Positions 32,180-40,884 of a DNA stretch of 43,660 nucleotides are shown here, piece by piece. Both the position numbers and the translations under genes were made by a program. Each line of letters starts with the position of its first letter. Position 1 is the stretch's first letter. The DNA lies in contig HF999647.1 in the NCBI GenBank assembly GCA_000434055.1, forward strand, positions 1 to 43,660, written 5' to 3'. The notes beneath the pieces are model-generated. The model had not been told where the DNA came from, ran no database searches, and worked only from the letters and a program-made list of their open reading frames with translations. This stretch comes from Ruminococcus sp. CAG:488. GTDB lineage: Bacteria; Bacillota; Clostridia; Oscillospirales; Acutalibacteraceae.

Positions 32180-33964
32180 TCAGAAATCAAAAGAAGCAAA
32201 TGTTCCGTTGCTCTGATTGAAGATGTTCCATGTCTTCTTGAGACCTACCTTGCCGATAGCGCTGTGGTTACCAACAGAGACGTTGAGGATACCGTAGATA
32301 TCCGCATGACCGCTGATATCGATCTTACCGTCTGTGTTTGAACCTGCTGCAAGCTCCTTGAGGTAGTCAACAGGAATTGTAAGAGATGACTGAACAACTA
32401 CGTTTCCGTTTGCGTCAACATACTTAGCCTGTGCCTTAACATAAGCACCAACGCCGCCCTCAACGCATACGTCTACAAGAGCGTAGCCATAGAGACCGAG
32501 TGATACATCAAGACCAAGACGAAGCTCGAACTGGCCATAGATGTTAACCTGACGATCAACAACTGTTGAATCGTTAACAGTGCTTACCTTATTGTTGATG
32601 ATCTCAATACCGTGCATTTCCTGAGAAGTTACAACGATTTCCATTCTGCCGTTTACATCGATGTTAAGGAGAACGTCGAATGTAATGGTAAGCGGAGTTG
32701 AACCGAGAGGAAGTGTAAAGGTGAAGAGCTTGATTGATGTAGAGTCAAGCTTTGAGAGAGCATACTTGTTAACAGCCTTAGCCCAGAAGCTGTCGCCTGA
32801 GAGCTTCTCGCCAACAGATGTAACTTCGTCGCCGAAGGTCTTAGCGTAGGAACCTGAGATAGCTGTTGTATCCTTAAGATCATAGTTGAACTTAAGATAT
32901 ACTTCGTTGAAGTTAAGCTTTGCAACGTTCATGTCAGCCTTAGCATCAACCGTGAGGTTTGTGAGCTCATAAGCCTTAGAAAGTGTAACGCCGTCGCATA
33001 CGCTCTTAGCAACTGAGAAGTTGAGGCCTGTATCTGTGATCTTAGCCTTAACCTTGAAGCCCTTTACAGAGAAGCTAACGTTAGCAAGCTTCTTGAGAGT
33101 CTTCATGATGTCATCCTTAGAGATGGCATTTGTATCAAGGTAACCGTCTGAAAGAATCTCGCCGTTACCGTCAGCGATCATTGATGTTGCGAAATCAACA
33201 TCAGATGAGCCTTCGTAGTCGATCTTCTCGATAACGTCCTCGATAGCAACATCAGAATTCTTAACTACCTTCTCGCCGTCTACAACGTCGATAGCCTCAA
33301 CCTTGTAAGCTGCACCTGTGAAGATAGCATCAGACTGCTCAACAACATAAACGTCGCCTACTGCAAGGTCTGAGCTTGCGGGAACAACGATGCTGTCACC
33401 CTCAACAGCGTAATCGGAAACCGTCTTAACGCCGTCCTTGAGAACGAGCTTCTGAGTGTTTTCGTCAACTGAACCACGAAGCTCAACAGCCTTTGCGATA
33501 GCTGCTGTTACGTCGTCAGCTGCCATTGCGCCGAGACCGAGCTTGTTCTTAGCATCAAGCTTAATGATGCCATTGTCAACAGCTGCGGAAACTTTTGCAA
33601 TGTTTTTGATGGATGTAGCATTCTCGATTACAACGGTGGTCTCGTCAACCTTAACGCCCGATGCATTAACAAGAACTGTTGCTACGAATTCCGGAGTAAC
33701 GGCCTTTGTAACGTCGATCTTATCATAATCAACGAGAACGTCATTATTATCTGCTGTTGCAACAGCTGCATAATACTCGTTGTCCGGCTTAACTCCACGA
33801 ATTTCTTCCGTGGACTCAACCGCCTGATAACCAAACGCTTCATTAACCTGCTCCAAGAATGCGCCTGTCTCAACCGTCTTTGTTCCCGGCCATACAAAGC
33901 CCGGGAAAATGCTGGTCATGACAAGCATTACAATGGAAACGATGATTGAAATGATCTTGGTCAT
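32180..33964 (-). CDS. Large secreted protein of unknown family, 594 aa
   Basis: I recognise no family. A signal-like N-terminus, MTKIISIIVSIVMLVMTSIF (1-20), is followed by a mature chain rich in Val, Asp, Ala and Lys with almost no Cys (two visible). It is probably beta-rich: the second half has alternating strands such as INIYGQFELRLGLDVSLGLY near-repeats and GHADIYGILNVSVGNHSAIG. There is no dockerin, LPxTG or SLH motif. Strong promoter, long leader, strong AAAGGAGG and a double terminator suggest high expression, as for an abundant surface or extracellular protein. The ATG at 33964 is set by the ribosome site. Confidence 0.75.
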   Translation of the reverse strand: MTKIISIIVSIVMLVMTSIFPGFVWPGTKTVETGAFLEQVNEAFGYQAVESTEEIRGVKPDNEYYAAVATADNNDVLVDYDKIDVTKAVTPEFVATVLVNASGVKVDETTVVIENATSIKNIAKVSAAVDNGIIKLDAKNKLGLGAMAADDVTAAIAKAVELRGSVDENTQKLVLKDGVKTVSDYAVEGDSIVVPASSDLAVGDVYVVEQSDAIFTGAAYKVEAIDVVDGEKVVKNSDVAIEDVIEKIDYEGSSDVDFATSMIADGNGEILSDGYLDTNAISKDDIMKTLKKLANVSFSVKGFKVKAKITDTGLNFSVAKSVCDGVTLSKAYELTNLTVDAKADMNVAKLNFNEVYLKFNYDLKDTTAISGSYAKTFGDEVTSVGEKLSGDSFWAKAVNKYALSKLDSTSIKLFTFTLPLGSTPLTITFDVLLNIDVNGRMEIVVTSQEMHGIEIINNKVSTVNDSTVVDRQVNIYGQFELRLGLDVSLGLYGYALVDVCVEGGVGAYVKAQAKYVDANGNVVVQSSLTIPVDYLKELAAGSNTDGKIDISGHADIYGILNVSVGNHSAIGKVGLKKTWNIFNQSNGTFASFDF

Positions 33965-34090
33965 GTCAATTCCTCCTTTAATTTTTTGAGGCTTGAGCAT
34001 CTTTTCCACGGCTTTAAAGTGGTATAACGTTAGTACCGCTTATAAAGTTGAGCTGCCCGAAGACAGCAACCCTGGTAAATACTCCCCTCA
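33965..34090 (-). promoter_or_regulatory. 126-nt structured leader of the secreted-protein gene
   Basis: On the minus strand it begins GTGAGGGGAGTATTTACC. A hairpin GTTG-CTGTC-TTCG-GGCAG-CTCAAC follows, then GGTA..TAACGTTA..TACC, and then single-stranded-looking sequence before AAAGGAGG. I could not match it to a riboswitch class that I know. It may stabilise the mRNA or sense a ligand. Confidence 0.45.
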
Positions 34091-34096
34091 CTATGA

Positions 34097-34125
34097 ATTA
34101 TAATCGTTGACCCGTCATTTTGCAA
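34097..34125 (-). promoter_or_regulatory. Promoter of the secreted-protein gene
   Basis: On the minus strand TTGCAA, a 17-base spacer and TATAAT. The stretch 34126-34311 between it and the ileS promoter is AT-rich and I see nothing else in it. Confidence 0.75.
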
Positions 34126-34311
34126 GTATTTTTTTGCCTTTGGAGAAAAATTTTATCTATTTTTGAAAAAGTCACTAAATATTGTGGTTAAAACTGTGCA
34201 AAATACAATTTTAATGCCGTTTTTAACAAAAAAGATAAGTTGTCTAAATAAATTTTTTCGTCTCCTATTACATTATATATATAATAAAACCAAAATGAAA
34301 CAAAATATTCC

Positions 34312-34340
34312 TTGACACAAAAATGGTTTTGTGATATCTT
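34312..34340 (+). promoter_or_regulatory. Promoter of the T-box-ileS unit
   Basis: TTGACA, a 17-base spacer and TATCTT. The transcript would start about 34347, just where the T-box leader begins. Confidence 0.75.
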
Positions 34341-34349
34341 ATAAGCGAT

Positions 34350-34581
34350 ATAATAAAGGCTGTGACAAAGACAGTAGCCGCTATGCGAAGCAAAAGCGAG
34401 CCGGGGAGGGTGTAAGCCCGGCGTGAAGTACATTGCGGTGAATATCACTTTCGAGCTGCGGACTGAATTGAGTAAGTTTTGACGGGTGTCCTCCGTTAAA
34501 GGGAACACATATTGAAGTATGTTGAATAGGTGGTTGCGAGTCATCCTCGTCCTGTTTTTCACGGGACGGGGGTTTTGTTTT
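34350..34581 (+). promoter_or_regulatory. T-box riboswitch, isoleucine specific (specifier AUC)
   Basis: A leader that senses uncharged tRNA-Ile. Stem I contains the AGCCGGGGAGGGTGTAAGCC region. The specifier loop GTGAATATCACTTTC has codon ATC (34444-34446) followed by A. The T-box core, GAATAGGTGGTTGCGAG (34524-34540), is a variant of the usual AGGGTGGTACCGCG with the tRNA-end-binding TGG. The intrinsic terminator is CCTCGTCC (34545-34552) with GGACGGGG (34564-34571), then TTTTGTTTT. When uncharged tRNA-Ile pairs, the antiterminator lets ileS be transcribed. Confidence 0.93.
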
Positions 34582-34618
34582 GAGCATTATCCTATCACAC
34601 AAAAAGGAGCTATCATAA

Positions 34619-37600
34619 ATGTACAAGAAAGTTTCTGCAAACCTGAACTTTGTTGACCGAGAGAAAGCGGTTGAGGAGTTCTGGAAGGAAAACAAAATCT
34701 TTGAAAAAACCTGCGAGAAAAAAGGCCCGTCCTATGTTTTCTATGACGGTCCGCCGACTGCCAACGGCAAGCCGCACATCGGTCACGTTCTTACTCGTGT
34801 TATCAAAGACCTGATTCCGCGTTATCGCACAATGAAGGGCTATCAGGTTCCGCGTAAGGCGGGCTGGGATACCCACGGTCTCCCGGTTGAGCTTGAGGTT
34901 GAAAAGCTTCTCGGACTTGACGGCAAGGAGCAAATAGAGCAGTACGGTCTGGAACCGTTTATCGAAAAATGTAAGGAAAGCGTTTGGAAATACAAGGGTA
35001 TGTGGGAGGATTTCTCATTCACGGTCGGCTTCTGGGCAGACATGGATAACCCTTATGTAACCTATCACAATCCTTATATCGAGTCGGAATGGTGGGCACT
35101 TAAAAAGATATACGAAAAGGGTCTTATCTACAAGGGCTTCAAGATCGTTCCCTACTGTCCTCGCTGCGGAACACCGCTTTCTTCACATGAGGTTGCCCAG
35201 GGATATAAATCCGTTAAAGAGCGTTCGGCAATCGCACGCTTCAAGGTCAAGGGAGAGGACGCTTATCTTCTTGCATGGACAACAACTCCGTGGACCCTTC
35301 CTTCAAATGTTGCGCTCTGCGTAAATCCGACCGAGAAATATGCAAAAGTCAAGTGTGTTGACGGAAATGTTTATTACATTGCCGTTGCTCTTATGGATAA
35401 GGTTCTTTCTCCTCTCGCAGAGGACGGAAAACCGGCTTACGAAATTCTTGAAGAATTCGTCGGCAAGGATCTTGAATATAAAGAATATGAGCCTCTCTTT
35501 GAGTGCGCCGGCAAAAAAGCGGAACAGCAGCATAAGAAAGCTCACTTCGTAACCTGTGACAACTACGTTACAATGTCAGACGGTACAGGCATCGTTCACA
35601 TTGCGCCGGCATTCGGTGAGGACGACTCCCGAATCGGCAGAAACTATGACCTTCCGTTCGTTCAGTTCGTTGACGGCAAGGGCAACATGACAGCGGAAAC
35701 TCCGTTTGCAGGTCTCTTTGTTAAGGATGCGGACGTTCCCGTTCTTCAGAATCTTGAAGAGAGAGGACTTCTTTTCAGCGCACCGAAATTTGAACATGAT
35801 TATCCGTTCTGCTGGCGCTGTGACACTCCGCTTATTTACTATGCAAGAGAGTCTTGGTTCATCAAGATGACGGCTGTTAAGGATGACCTTATCAGAAACA
35901 ACAATACAATTAACTGGATTCCCGAAAGTATCGGTAAAGGACGCTTCGGAGACTGGCTCGAAAATGTCCAGGACTGGGGCATCAGCCGTAACCGTTACTG
36001 GGGTACTCCGCTCAACATTTGGGAATGTGAATGCGGTCACAGACATTCAATCGGCAGCATTGAGGAGCTCAAGAGCATGTCCGACAACTGTCCTGACGAT
36101 ATTGAGCTTCACCGTCCGTATATCGACGCTGTTACAATCAAGTGCCCCGAGTGCGGCAAGCAGATGAAGCGTGTTCCTGAGGTTATTGACTGCTGGTTTG
36201 ATTCAGGCTCAATGCCTTTCGCTCAGCATCACTATCCGTTTGAAAACAAGGATCTTTTTGAGAGTCAGTTCCCGGCAGATTTCATTTCAGAAGCTGTTGA
36301 CCAGACAAGAGGCTGGTTCTATTCACTTCTTGCAATTTCAACCCTTATCTTTAACAAGGCACCGTTCAAGAACGTTATCGTTCTCGGTCACGTTCAGGAT
36401 GAAAACGGTCAGAAAATGAGTAAATCCAAGGGCAACGCCGTTGACCCGTTTGACGCTCTCAAGACCTACGGCGCAGATGCTATTCGTTGGTATTTCTACA
36501 CGAACTCCGCTCCGTGGCTCCCAAACCGATTCCATGGCAAGGCTGTTATTGAGGGTCAGCGCAAGTTTATGGGCACTCTTTGGAACACATACGCATTCTA
36601 CATTCTTTATGCAGAGATCGACAAATTCGACCCGACAAAGTATGAGCTTGATTACAGTAAGCTTTCAGTCATGGACAAGTGGCTTCTCTCAAAGCTCAAC
36701 TCAATGGTAAAGAGCGTCGACAACAATCTTTTCAATTATCGAATTCCCGAGGCTTGTAAGGCTCTCCAGGAATTTGTTGACGACATGAGTAACTGGTATG
36801 TTCGCCGCTGCCGTGAGCGTTATTGGAAACAGAGTCTTGAGCAGGATAAAATCAATGCTTATCTGACACTTTACACCGCGCTTGTTACGGTTGCAAAGGC
36901 AGCTGCTCCGATGATTCCGTTTATGGCTGAGGACATGTATCAGAACCTTGTACTCTCGGTTGACAAGAATGCCGAGGAAAGCGTACATCTCTGCTCATTC
37001 CCCGAGGTAAACGAAAACCATATTGACCTTGAGCTTGAGAAGAACATGGACGAGGTTCTCAACATCGTAGGTCTCGGACGTGCGGCAAGAAACGGCGCAA
37101 ACATTAAAAACCGTCAGCCTCTCGCAAAGATGTATGTCAATGCAGACATTAAGCTTGAGGGCTATTATAAGGATATCATCGAGGACGAGCTGAATATTAA
37201 GAACGTCATCTTCGTTGATGCCGCAGATGAACTTTCCGATTACAACTTTAAGCCTCAGCTTAAAACACTCGGTCCTAAGTACGGCAAGAATCTCGGTGAA
37301 ATCAGAACTGCGCTTTCGGAGCTTGACGGTTCAAAGGCTAAGAAAGAACTTGACGCAGACGGTCATATCACGCTGAATATCAGCATCGGTGCAATCGAAC
37401 TGACAGCCGACGATCTTCTTATTGAGGCTGTTCAGAAATCGGGTCTGTTCTCGGTTTCCGACTTCGGCGTAACCGTAGCAATTGACACAACTCTCACTCC
37501 GGAACTTGTTGAAGAGGGCTTTGTCCGTGAAATTATCAGCAAGATTCAGACAATGCGTAAAGATGCGGACTTCAACGTTACCGATCACATCATCATCAGC

Positions 37601-37765
37601 GTTGAGGGTAACGGTAAGATTGCCGATATCATTGCCCGCAACAAGGCTGATATCTTCACTGCTGTTGTTGCCGACGACCTCGTTACAGGCTCTGCCGACG
37701 GTCATACCGCAGAATGGAACATCAACGGTGAAAAAGTTACCTTCGGCGTTAAGGTTAACAAATAA
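34619..37765 (+). CDS. ileS: Isoleucyl-tRNA synthetase, 1048 aa
   Basis: Charges tRNA-Ile. The class I signatures are HIGH in PPTANGKPHIGHVLTRV (about residues 44-60) and KMSKS in DENGQKMSKSKGNAVDP (about 599-603). The editing domain includes LAWTTTPWTLPSN and TGIVHIAPAFGEDD. WFDSGSMPFAQ and the anticodon-binding region follow. Length and the PTANGKPHIGH form fit the eukaryote-like type 2 IleRS common in Clostridia, a type usually less sensitive to mupirocin; that phenotype is inference. AAAGGAG lies upstream, and expression is under the Ile T-box. Confidence 0.98.
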   Translation: MYKKVSANLNFVDREKAVEEFWKENKIFEKTCEKKGPSYVFYDGPPTANGKPHIGHVLTRVIKDLIPRYRTMKGYQVPRKAGWDTHGLPVELEVEKLLGLDGKEQIEQYGLEPFIEKCKESVWKYKGMWEDFSFTVGFWADMDNPYVTYHNPYIESEWWALKKIYEKGLIYKGFKIVPYCPRCGTPLSSHEVAQGYKSVKERSAIARFKVKGEDAYLLAWTTTPWTLPSNVALCVNPTEKYAKVKCVDGNVYYIAVALMDKVLSPLAEDGKPAYEILEEFVGKDLEYKEYEPLFECAGKKAEQQHKKAHFVTCDNYVTMSDGTGIVHIAPAFGEDDSRIGRNYDLPFVQFVDGKGNMTAETPFAGLFVKDADVPVLQNLEERGLLFSAPKFEHDYPFCWRCDTPLIYYARESWFIKMTAVKDDLIRNNNTINWIPESIGKGRFGDWLENVQDWGISRNRYWGTPLNIWECECGHRHSIGSIEELKSMSDNCPDDIELHRPYIDAVTIKCPECGKQMKRVPEVIDCWFDSGSMPFAQHHYPFENKDLFESQFPADFISEAVDQTRGWFYSLLAISTLIFNKAPFKNVIVLGHVQDENGQKMSKSKGNAVDPFDALKTYGADAIRWYFYTNSAPWLPNRFHGKAVIEGQRKFMGTLWNTYAFYILYAEIDKFDPTKYELDYSKLSVMDKWLLSKLNSMVKSVDNNLFNYRIPEACKALQEFVDDMSNWYVRRCRERYWKQSLEQDKINAYLTLYTALVTVAKAAAPMIPFMAEDMYQNLVLSVDKNAEESVHLCSFPEVNENHIDLELEKNMDEVLNIVGLGRAARNGANIKNRQPLAKMYVNADIKLEGYYKDIIEDELNIKNVIFVDAADELSDYNFKPQLKTLGPKYGKNLGEIRTALSELDGSKAKKELDADGHITLNISIGAIELTADDLLIEAVQKSGLFSVSDFGVTVAIDTTLTPELVEEGFVREIISKIQTMRKDADFNVTDHIIISVEGNGKIADIIARNKADIFTAVVADDLVTGSADGHTAEWNINGEKVTFGVKVNK

Positions 37766-37780
37766 AAACATATTTATTTT

Positions 37781-37815
37781 TTCTCCCGACCTTTTTAACG
37801 GTCGGGAGAATTTTT
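37781..37815 (+). terminator. Terminator of ileS
   Basis: TTCTCCCGACC (37781-37791) pairs perfectly with GGTCGGGAGAA (37800-37810), then TTTTT. Confidence 0.9.
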
Positions 37816-37906
37816 GTATAATAATACATTCATAATTTTTGCTACAATTTAAAGCTATTTATATAATAATTACAATTTTGCTTTGTAAAGTTTAACTTTC
37901 TTTGAC

Positions 37907-37936
37907 ATTGACAAAAAATCGACAAAGACCTACAAT
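37907..37936 (+). promoter_or_regulatory. Candidate promoter of azlCD
   Basis: TTGACA, an 18-base spacer and TACAAT. A second TTGACA lies 6 bases earlier. Confidence 0.5.
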
Positions 37937-37975
37937 TATTATACTGTGAATAATTATACGTTGAGAAGGGACTTT

Positions 37976-38686
37976 ATGAAAAAAAAGAAAGTGATTGCCG
38001 AAGCTTTTAAAGCTGCTTTTCCGCACACAATACCCATCCTTGCCGGCTTTTCTTTCCTCGGATTTTCGTTCGGCGTTTTGATGAACGTTTCGGGGTTCAG
38101 CTTTTGGTATCCGCTTGTTATGAGCATTATTGTTTTTGGCGGTTCAATTGAATTTGTCGCTGTTTCGATGCTGCTGAGTCCGTTTGCACCGATTCAAACG
38201 CTTATAATGTCACTGATGATTCAGGCAAGACATCTTTTCTACGGACTTTCAATGCTTGATAAGTACAAAAACGTCGGTATAAAAAAATATTATTTGATCT
38301 TCGGTATGTGCGACGAAACATTTTCCATCAACTGCTCGGTTGATATTCCCGAGGGAATTGACAAGGGCTGGTTCATGACTGCTGTAACCCTGCTCGATCA
38401 CCTTTATTGGATCAACGGTTCGCTCATCGGCGGACTTGTGGGCTCACTCATTCCGTTTGACACAACAGGTCTTGATTTTGTTATGACGGCAATGTTTGTC
38501 GTAATTTTCCTCGAACAGTGGATGAAAGAAAAGAAACATTACACGTCGCTTATCGGCCTTTTTGCGTCTGTAATTTGTCTGCTCATTTTCGGCTCGGACT
38601 CCTTTATGATTCCGACAATGCTTCTTATACTTTTTCTGCTTACAGCGCTTCGCAAGCCTATCGAGAAAGGGGGCGGACTTGAATGA
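37976..38686 (+). CDS. azlC: AzlC-family branched-chain amino-acid exporter large subunit, 236 aa
   Basis: The membrane subunit of an AzlCD-type exporter for branched-chain amino acids or analogues. The family features are AFPHTIPILAGFSFLGFSFG near the N-terminus, FGGSIEFVAVSMLL, and QARHLFYGLSML (about 77-88), followed by further membrane helices. The start ATG at 37976 has GAGAAGGG 6 bases upstream; a frame 10 codons longer is rejected. The stop overlaps azlD by 4 bases. Its place directly after ileS fits an isoleucine-related theme, although a terminator and separate promoter lie between. Confidence 0.93.
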   Translation: MKKKKVIAEAFKAAFPHTIPILAGFSFLGFSFGVLMNVSGFSFWYPLVMSIIVFGGSIEFVAVSMLLSPFAPIQTLIMSLMIQARHLFYGLSMLDKYKNVGIKKYYLIFGMCDETFSINCSVDIPEGIDKGWFMTAVTLLDHLYWINGSLIGGLVGSLIPFDTTGLDFVMTAMFVVIFLEQWMKEKKHYTSLIGLFASVICLLIFGSDSFMIPTMLLILFLLTALRKPIEKGGGLE

Positions 38687-39015
38687 CCGTTACTCAGCAA
38701 GTTATAACCATTGCAATAACCGCCGTGGCGACTATTATAACAAGATTTCTTCCGTTCGCCGTTTTTCAGTCAAAAAAACGTCAGACACCGAAATTTATTG
38801 AGTACCTCGGCAAGGCTTTGCCTGCGGCTGTGTTCGCGATGCTGGTTGTCTATTGCCTTAAAAGTGTTGATATTCTCACGGGAAGCCACGGTTTGCCTGA
38901 ATTGATATCAATTATAGTTGTAGTTCTTCTCCACCTTTGGAAAAAACAGATGCTGCTTTCAATCGCAGGCGGCATAGTTTGTTATATGCTCCTTGTTCAG
39001 CTTGTGTTTAAATAA
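38683..39015 (+). CDS. azlD: AzlD-family small subunit, 110 aa
   Basis: A small four-helix membrane partner of AzlC. The family pattern is TRFLPFAVF near residue 21, then KFIEYLGKALPAAVFAMLVVYCL and a C-terminal hydrophobic pair. It starts at the ATGA overlap with azlC, so the two subunits are made together. No terminator is seen after it; 39016-39225 holds only the candidate promoter below. Confidence 0.92.
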   Translation: MTVTQQVITIAITAVATIITRFLPFAVFQSKKRQTPKFIEYLGKALPAAVFAMLVVYCLKSVDILTGSHGLPELISIIVVVLLHLWKKQMLLSIAGGIVCYMLLVQLVFK

Positions 39016-39046
39016 TTTCCGGTTCAATATACGCCCACAAATGTTA

Positions 39047-39076
39047 TAGACATTACAGCATAATATATGTTATAAT
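39047..39076 (+). promoter_or_regulatory. Candidate promoter of the ligase-IOR operon
   Basis: TAGACA, an 18-base spacer and TATAAT. A second TATAAT-like box (CTATAATAC, about 39160) lies closer to the gene but has no good -35. The 5' UTR would be about 140 bases or 60 bases. Confidence 0.45.
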
Positions 39077-39225
39077 ACTGTCATGTTTATCATGTTCTTT
39101 TATCCGACAACATTTTCTTAAAACACATTGACTTTATCGGTTAAAAGTGATAAAGTATTCTATAATACATTTATAATAAAATTTTCCGAAACCACGGGAA
39201 GTTAAAACAATCAGAGGTGGAAAAA

Positions 39226-40863
39226 ATGGTTATTACCGAGCTTCTTGAAAGAAATGCTCGTCTTTATCCCTCGGACACCGCTCTCGTTGAGGTTAACCCC
39301 ACCGTTGAGCGCGACAACGCCGTAACCTGGCGTGAAGCAAGTCTTATAGAAAGTGCAAGCCCCGGCGCACCCTATCGCCGTGAGCTTTCGTGGAAAGACT
39401 TTGACCGCAGGGCAAACCGATTTGCAAATCTTCTGCTCAGCAGAAATGTAAAAAGAGGCACCAAGGTAGCAATTCTTCTTATGAATTGCCTTGAATGGCT
39501 TCCGTTATATTTCGGAATTCTCAAGGCAGGCTGCATCGCCGTGCCGATGAACTACCGTTACTCAGGCGATGAAATTAAATATTGTCTCGAGCTTGCGGAT
39601 GTTGAGGTTTTTATTTTCGGCCCTGAATTTATCAGCCGAGTTGACCCGATACACAATGAACTGAAAAATATTAAAATTACTCTTTTTGTTGGCAAAAATA
39701 CTCCTGAATATGCAGAAAACTGCATGACTCTTATTCGCTATTGCTCGTCGTCGCTTCCGCCGATAGCTTTGGACGAAAACGACCATGCCGCAATTTATTT
39801 TTCTTCCGGCACAACCGGCTTTCCGAAGGCGATTCTTCATCGCCACAAGGCTCTCTATTGTTCGTGCCTGACTGAACAGAAACACCACGGACAGCAAAAG
39901 AACGATGTTTTCCTCTGCATTCCTCCGCTTTATCACACAGGAGCAAAAATGCACTGGTTCGGCAGCTTGCTCTCAGGCAGTAAAACCGTTATCCTCAGAG
40001 GAATTAAGCCCGAATGGATTCTTCGCACAATTACGGAGGAGAAATGCACAATTGTTTGGCTTCTCGTTCCATGGGCGCAGGATATTCTGGATGCAATAGA
40101 TTCGGGCAGAATCAATCTCGACCATTATCTGCTTGACCAGTGGAGACTTATGCACATCGGTGCACAGCCTGTTCCGCCCAGTCTTATCCACAGATGGAAA
40201 AAGATTTTTCCGCATCATCAGTACGATACAAACTACGGCCTCAGCGAGTCTCTCGGACCGGGCTGCGTTCATCTCGGCGTTGAAAACATTAACAAGGTCG
40301 GCGCAATCGGCAAGGCAGGCTATCTTTGGGAGACAAAAATCATTGACGACCACGGCGAACCGGTTAAGCAGGGTGAAGTCGGCGAGCTTGCCGTAAAAGG
40401 ACCGGGCGTTATGCTCGAATACTACAAAAACCCGAAGGCGACAGAAGAAATTCTCAAGGGCGATTGGCTCTACACCGGTGATATGGCACGAGAGGATGAG
40501 GACGGATTTATCTATCTTGTTGACCGTAAAAAGGATGTTGTTATTTCCGGCGGTGAGAATATTTATCCTGTTCAAATTGAGGACTTCCTCCGCCGTAACG
40601 ATAAAATAAAGGACGTTGCCGTTATAGGTATTCCCGATCCCAGACTCGGTGAGATTACTGCCGCGATTATTGAACTCAAGGACGGCATGACCTGCACCGA
40701 GGAGGAAATCAACGATTTCTGTGAGGAGCTTCCGAGATATAAACGTCCTAAGAAGATTATATTTGAAAAAGTTCCCCGCAACCCGACAGGAAAGATAGAA
40801 AAGCCTGTACTCAGGGCAAAGTATTGCAAGGGCAGACTTGTCGAATCACAGATTACAGGCTAA
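39226..40863 (+). CDS. Class I adenylate-forming acyl-CoA ligase, 545 aa
   Basis: An ANL-superfamily enzyme that activates a carboxylic acid with ATP and passes it to CoA. Seen are the P-loop YFSSGTTGFPKAILH (about 192-206), NYGLSESLGPG (A5), the ATP ribose-binding TGDMAREDEDGFIYLVDRKKD (read as YTGD...DRKKD, about 415-436), GGENIYPVQIEDFL, and the catalytic Lys in PRNPTGKIEKP. The ATG at 39226 follows AGAGGTGG; the GTG three codons earlier is inside the SD. It is 21 bases upstream of iorA. The neighbour suggests an aryl-acetate such as indoleacetate or phenylacetate as substrate; not proven. Confidence 0.9.
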   Translation: MVITELLERNARLYPSDTALVEVNPTVERDNAVTWREASLIESASPGAPYRRELSWKDFDRRANRFANLLLSRNVKRGTKVAILLMNCLEWLPLYFGILKAGCIAVPMNYRYSGDEIKYCLELADVEVFIFGPEFISRVDPIHNELKNIKITLFVGKNTPEYAENCMTLIRYCSSSLPPIALDENDHAAIYFSSGTTGFPKAILHRHKALYCSCLTEQKHHGQQKNDVFLCIPPLYHTGAKMHWFGSLLSGSKTVILRGIKPEWILRTITEEKCTIVWLLVPWAQDILDAIDSGRINLDHYLLDQWRLMHIGAQPVPPSLIHRWKKIFPHHQYDTNYGLSESLGPGCVHLGVENINKVGAIGKAGYLWETKIIDDHGEPVKQGEVGELAVKGPGVMLEYYKNPKATEEILKGDWLYTGDMAREDEDGFIYLVDRKKDVVISGGENIYPVQIEDFLRRNDKIKDVAVIGIPDPRLGEITAAIIELKDGMTCTEEEINDFCEELPRYKRPKKIIFEKVPRNPTGKIEKPVLRAKYCKGRLVESQITG

Positions 40864-40884
40864 AAGCAAACGGAGGTTTATATA

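Noticed and set aside
34188..34695. Two open frames on the minus strand across the T-box leader
   Set aside because: They overlap the T-box and the ileS start; no ribosome site.
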